Positions 61,801 to 64,000 of a stretch of DNA of 64,000 nt are shown here, in pieces. The translations under genes and the position numbers were made by a program. Source of the DNA: Clostridia bacterium (GTDB taxonomy: Bacteria > Bacillota > Clostridia > Christensenellales > Borkfalkiaceae). The stretch's first letter is position 1, and every line of letters begins with the position of its first letter. Under the pieces are notes generated by a model. It was given only the letters and a program-made list of their open reading frames with translations. It ran no database searches and was not told where the DNA came from. Where the stretch lies: contig JAGASM010000032.1 of assembly GCA_017621735.1 (NCBI GenBank), positions 29,379 to 93,378 on the forward strand, written 5' to 3'.

Positions 61801-63345
61801 GTTGATGTTTGCCGTATAGTTTCCGGGACGTCCTACCCCGCCGACAACGACGTAATTGAGGGTAAGAGATTGATCTTTCGGCGTTTCCGTCGCCTCATAG
61901 AGTTGTTCCATGAAGTCGATTTCGTTGCCGTTGATATCCGAAGCGTTGGTGATGAACGCAACGTCTTCGTTTGCGGTCCCTTCCGTGCCGTTTGCGACCA
62001 TGTAACGGGATTTTTGACCGTTGATGGAAGCGACGGAGAGCGCCGCCGAATAGGTGGAGGGAGAGCCTACCGTACCGCTGTCGGGGTTACTTGCAAGGTT
62101 GGTACCGTTGCCGCCGCCGAAGCCCGCGCTGTAATCGTTACTTGCCGCGCATACAAGGCTGATGCCCGCAGCGCGTACCGCGTCGTAAACTTCTTCGATG
62201 ATATATTCGCCTGCCGCTTTGTCCCCTTCTTCGGAGAACCCCGCGGAAGAGCCGAGGGACATGTTGATGACGTCTACCCCAAGCGCAACGCAGTCGGTAA
62301 GCGCCGCAAGAATGTCGATGGTGTCTGCACCGCCGAGCATCTCGCTGTCGTGATCGTCCGTGAAGGTATCGCAGAAGACAAGTTGCGCGTTGGGCGCAAC
62401 GCCGACGAACGTTTCCGTCGGATTTTCCAAACTGACTTGCTTATTGTCGTCCTTCCCCACGATAATGCCCGAAACGTGCGTTCCGTGCGAAGAGTGAGAA
62501 GGGTAAACGTCCGGATCGTCGTCCGCATAGTCGAACGCATAAGGGATCTTATCGTTGTAGTACACTTGGTCGATCGAAAGCCCGGGTACGCGCTTGCTCG
62601 CTTCCAACCCCGCAAGTTTTTCCTCGACGTCCGACTGATCCATGCCGAGCGTCGTCGGCATCGTGGAGAACGCGGGATGCGTTTTGTCAAGACCGCTGTC
62701 CAAGACCGCAACGACCATACCCGTTCCGTCGTACCCCGTACTCGCGGAATCGTAAATCCCCGTGGAATAAACGTTTGCATTGTTGGTAACCGCCGTTTTA
62801 GGGTATGCGTAGCGTTCGGAAATGCTGACCTTTTCCACCCCGCTCATTCCCTCGATCGTAGCGATATCCTTTCTCTTTACCTTGATTGCAACGCCGTTGG
62901 TCAAAGTGGTGTACGAATACTTGTACTCGTACGAAACGCCCTTTGCGTCAAGACTGTTCAAGAAATTTTGATGCTCGCGCGAAAGGAGCGCCGTGCGATT
63001 TTTCGCCGCCGTCGTCGTCGCGTAGTCGGTAAATTCGCCCGCAACTCCGTTTTGCGAGAACGCGTCCATAACGCTATCCCCTTCAAACCCGACGATCACC
63101 CAGCGCTCGTCGTTATCCGAATAGGGATTTTTCTCCAAAAGATCGGAATTAAGGTACTGCGAACGGAGTGCGTCCGTCGATACCTCACCCGTAACGTCCC
63201 TGAGTTTAGAAGTAAGCGAAGCGGGGGACGAAGCGCCTTCCGCAAACGGTTTATCCGCCCAAGTAACCGCACAGGCGGACACGAGAACGCCCGCAAGCGC
63301 AACGGATAATCCGCGCGCCGCAAACTGTTGAACCTTTTTCTTCAT
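55867..63345 (-). CDS. Giant cell-surface subtilisin (S8) with PA domain, LRR_5 repeats and C-terminal membrane anchor
   Basis: 2492 residues. N-terminal export signal with a possible lipobox (LVSAC). Residues about 60-190 form an I9-type propeptide. The S8 catalytic triad is complete: Asp in VVAVLDSGLD (about 215), His in SSHGTHVSG (about 288) and Ser in SGTSMASPNMAG (about 648). A protease-associated insert (about 480-590; NRAFDDGRTIALVKRGD) lies between His and Ser, as in C5a-peptidase or lactocepin-type enzymes. Ig/Fn3-like domains follow (about 770-1380), one Big_2-like unit (TIATVDQAGNVTPH), then roughly 30 BspA-type LRR_5 repeats (about 1390-2180; AFxGCxSLExIxIP), a Big_3-like domain, membrane helix (about 2435-2462) and an acidic tail. 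It digests proteins outside the cell and may attach to host or matrix. RBS GGGAGG. Confidence 0.93.
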   Translation of the reverse strand: MKKKVQQFAARGLSVALAGVLVSACAVTWADKPFAEGASSPASLTSKLRDVTGEVSTDALRSQYLNSDLLEKNPYSDNDERWVIVGFEGDSVMDAFSQNGVAGEFTDYATTTAAKNRTALLSREHQNFLNSLDAKGVSYEYKYSYTTLTNGVAIKVKRKDIATIEGMSGVEKVSISERYAYPKTAVTNNANVYSTGIYDSASTGYDGTGMVVAVLDSGLDKTHPAFSTMPTTLGMDQSDVEEKLAGLEASKRVPGLSIDQVYYNDKIPYAFDYADDDPDVYPSHSSHGTHVSGIIVGKDDNKQVSLENPTETFVGVAPNAQLVFCDTFTDDHDSEMLGGADTIDILAALTDCVALGVDVINMSLGSSAGFSEEGDKAAGEYIIEEVYDAVRAAGISLVCAASNDYSAGFGGGNGTNLASNPDSGTVGSPSTYSAALSVASINGQKSRYMVANGTEGTANEDVAFITNASDINGNEIDFMEQLYEATETPKDQSLTLNYVVVGGVGRPGNYTANINRAFDDGRTIALVKRGDITFAEKVQNAMAAGAIGCIIYNNLSGTIRMSLGEVEDPIPTCSITMDAGKMLVDGATGRPQKGTITFSNDYKAGPFMSEFSSWGPTPDLKLKPEITAHGGEIISSIPGGAYEEQSGTSMASPNMAGAVTLLRQHVQTTVDFGALTGIAKSVALTAYVNQLLMSTTAIALNEEGNPYTPRKQGAGLADIQSAIDAEGYLTVEDENGKSLDKTKLELGDDKEKTGIYTMNFTLRNISGKQETYQINPYVMTETLATDLKTVAEKAHMLDDSTYTYEAEGNGSVTDTGAVTVSANGVLKLTVTVTLSDDAKEYIDECFVNGMYVEGFIRLEKTGSTTVSLGVPFLAFYGDWTKAPLFDYDVYELAEFDKDTSIEEEDKPKASAATTRPLGLYWDDTYILPLGTYLYELPEDETDIYPEIAKSAISAFDMEGRRTIYEMYAVYGGLLRAAKTMQVDVVDAQTGETVYTKLEHNVRKSFAGGGGNYGSPIMFEMDPVVWGMSNNTTYNVTMSGTLDYEGGENPDRNSFAFSFTVDTESPVVRDYRIVFEPYTENKETKYRIYLDIDVYDNQYVMDVMPCYLRYNTAQQANQLTLLTEYPIPVYSQKGEETTVRIEITDYYQDIKDGNIYLSVEDYALNQSVYVLDAVSHTEYPEKVLFETDDKLTLKTEGTINTYELTLQPNECYKVTMSALPEETVAASLAWSSTREAVVKAHENEIYAFRAGTATINMLDGDGNVAAVIRVTVDGTQLSTPLAEKITFEHMLNGDGHLVDPNTAEVELHPNQENVRLVPKIEPWYTSVDYEWSSSNDTIATVDQAGNVTPHRKGTVHITVRAKGYDRLTKTVRFKVGDDYYVNSYTLYNYYGGEEAIVPDDLNVMYLDEECFRYNTTIKRVVLPSTLMEIPERAFEGCTSLEEIVIPADCTQIFPYAFNKCSSLKKIVLLEAEDEITGGTSTGTVTIGRSAFAGCAKLDTIENQHRITTVYDRAFEGCTGLTQIDLSGLRIAGDYVFSGCSNLATVITTKDTFLGDYMFNRCTKLIGFTFKGERLGDGVFQNCSNLEWITFEANVFYGIGENAFSGCRSLEEIYLPNGTYAIGANAFKNCAALTSVNFSANTCLVKTAQTPFAGAAVTAYTVAYGSPYYQASEGVLYNASFDTVELVPATKTTVSLPDTVTKIGANAFAGSATEMINLSNITELGEYAFANSAIRSVDLSTVSVIPVGAFYGCSSLATVIGIENVTSIGDYAFADCNEAWKNSAVAFGDGLTEIGDYAFQSSSMTHFTANGLQSVGDYAFKNGNLSGELSFPAMERVGSYAFSENPKIESVAFGPVTEMGEGVFYCTCDITNSQPALTEVSFADGATDIGTNTFALVTKSSNGIVITERENLTTVTLPDTVTKIGAYVFTLATGLQDVNLTNVTEVGEYAFYGCESLELSGETNEIEAIGVSAFAMTTSLTSMDLPSASFIGMGAFMASGLQTVEMPVVRQVGEGAFAGTSLQTITIPNTAELTFDESWYEIAANGKPELKTGKKTNNLYGGAFADIPTLEEILVTGEGKLRSVDGVLYSERADGLVLEQYPAARAGSEYSVLSGTVRIADYAFLNTVNLESVFLPYTVRSIGSYAFYNDEYVEDTKVITDFTFEGVEAPVLEASYSETDGIYIDGNEDAWSYGLFYSNFRGFVKDSVYIPTLTVSGVDQELTITRPENGIGYHSPIWTAYFSTVEESEYAPELNTRLTIDALAELPTVDDVLAILENGTAEEQKAAITALSEDVVQPVRTLYNKITAPKQLELVTEKDKLFDVEEAVREVKAELGIPAVMEELVIVSRPDKIKYVDGERFDATGMVIKAIYDDKSEITVTDYSVDKDVLEANDSGAVTVTISYNGLTCSINLNVSYPEQEVPPTDGPGGGQGPADGGLPIGAIIGIAVGGVVLLAGAGVGVFFFLRSKKANAVQATAEEESEETSSEEEKSEE

Positions 63346-63414
63346 AAAAACCTCCCGGTTTGGTGTAAAATTTCGTTAAAAGCAGTTTGGTTCCATTTTT
63401 AGTCTAACCTCAAT

Positions 63415-63443
63415 ATCTTACCATAATTTAATAGATAGCGCAA
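63415..63443 (-). promoter_or_regulatory. Probable promoter of the subtilisin gene
   Basis: TTGCGC (63438-63443), 17-bp spacer, TAAGAT (63415-63420) on the minus strand, 70 bp before the start codon. Confidence 0.55.
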
Positions 63444-63648
63444 CTCATTTCTCCTCAAAATCGACATTTTCACACTATTTTTACAAAAAATTGCAAGCCA
63501 AACTGCAGACACATGAAATATGCGCATAAGCGCCGTTTTTATGCAAAAAAATAACTTATAATCAATTTTTTTACGCGAAAAATCATTGTAAAATGTTTCC
63601 TTTTCGCCCGCCTTTGCGCTTTAAAACGTCGCACGCTATCCCTCACGG
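63444..63648. other. A/T-rich gap
   Basis: An A/T-rich stretch with no coding frame or structure that can be supported, between the subtilisin promoter and the tandem array. Confidence 0.5.
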
Positions 63649-64000
63649 CGTCCCTACTTGGAAAACTTTCCTTTGCGCTCCTATCCTCACACGACTCAAT
63701 CCCCTTTCTCCCGTCTACTTTCCGTCCCTACTTGGAAAACTTTTCTTTGCACTCCTACCTTCACACGACTCAATCCCTTTTCTCCCGTCTACTCTTCGTC
63801 CCTACTTGGAAAACTTTCCTTTGCGCTCCTACCTTCACACGACTCAATCCCCTTTCTCTCGTCTACTTTCCGTCCCTACTTGAAACTTTCCTTTGCACTC
63901 CTACCTTCACACGACTCAATCTCAATCCCCTTCCCCCCCGTCTACTCTTCGTCCCTACTTGAAACTTTCCTTTGCACTCCTACCTTCACACGACTCAATC
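63649..64000. repeat. 74-bp tandem repeat array, about 4.7 copies, continuing beyond the window
   Basis: Units beginning CGTCCCTACTTG start at 63649, 63723, 63797, 63871 and 63950 (spacings 74, 74, 74, 79). Each holds CTCCTACCTTCACACGACTC followed by a pyrimidine-rich run ending TCTACTTT or TCTACTCTT. The plus-strand frames across it are by-products of the strand's pyrimidine bias and have no RBS. There are no unique spacers, so it is not a CRISPR array. Confidence 0.9.

Noticed and set aside
63649..64000. CRISPR array or protein-coding repeat
   Set aside because: No spacers; the plus-strand frames follow from the pyrimidine bias and have no RBS.

Overview
The window looks like chromosomal DNA of an uncultured, low-to-mid GC Bacillota, most likely a gut-associated Clostridia. 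This is inferred from consensus sigma-A promoters (TTGACA-N17-TATAAT), AGGAGG-type ribosome binding sites, many lipobox lipoproteins, C-terminally membrane-anchored surface proteins with LRR_5, InlB-B, GLUG and Ig-like modules, and LacI-controlled sugar ABC transporters. No rRNA or other taxonomic marker is present, so the assignment stops at that level. Almost every gene is on the minus strand.

Layout. (1) 1-3000: a partial sugar ABC permease, a LacI-type regulator and a ribokinase, with a consensus promoter and a doubled operator. (2) 3426-4467: a small membrane protein and a 68-bp tandem repeat array. (3) 4494-23640: a fructan utilisation locus of ten co-directional genes. In transcription order these are fructokinase, membrane-anchored GH32, LacI regulator, solute-binding lipoprotein, two permeases, LamG-GH32 lipoprotein, two large lipoproteins carrying repeated beta-sandwich (CBM-like) modules, and intracellular GH32. 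Two GGAAACGTTTCC operators sit at the main promoter and a third at an internal promoter, so one LacI protein probably controls the whole set. (4) 23814-29507: an EF-G-like GTPase, an MscS channel, a second ribokinase with a nicotinamidase-like hydrolase, a small HExxH metallopeptidase and a small membrane protein with a leaderless-type promoter. (5) tRNA-Leu(UAA). (6) 30203-34282: a very unusual surface protein with a beta-helix outside, a Cys-rich repeat stalk, one membrane segment, and a cytoplasmic tail ending in a ribosomal-protein-uL15-like domain. (7) 34560-34960: a cluster of REP-like palindromes. (8) 35063-46741: three giant lipoproteins (InlB-B, GLUG and lipocalin-like repeats); one is broken by a G8 homopolymer frameshift. 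(9) 46873-55565: an Opp/Dpp peptide import operon whose components carry unusual insertions. (10) 55867-63345: a 2492-residue subtilisin with about 30 LRR_5-type repeats and a C-terminal membrane anchor. (11) 63649-64000: a 74-bp tandem array running off the window.

How it fits together. Extracellular GH32 enzymes and binding lipoproteins would capture and cut fructan, the ABC transporter would import fructose or short oligomers, and the intracellular GH32 and fructokinase would finish the job. The giant subtilisin next to the Opp operon suggests a parallel protein-degradation and peptide-import route. Homopolymer G tracts in a coding region, in a promoter spacer and in a leader suggest that some surface proteins may be phase variable. 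The most novel items are the surface/uL15-like fusion, the G8 frameshift, the fructan locus with repeat-module lipoproteins and a GH32 with a Glu at the nucleophile position, and the expanded Opp system.
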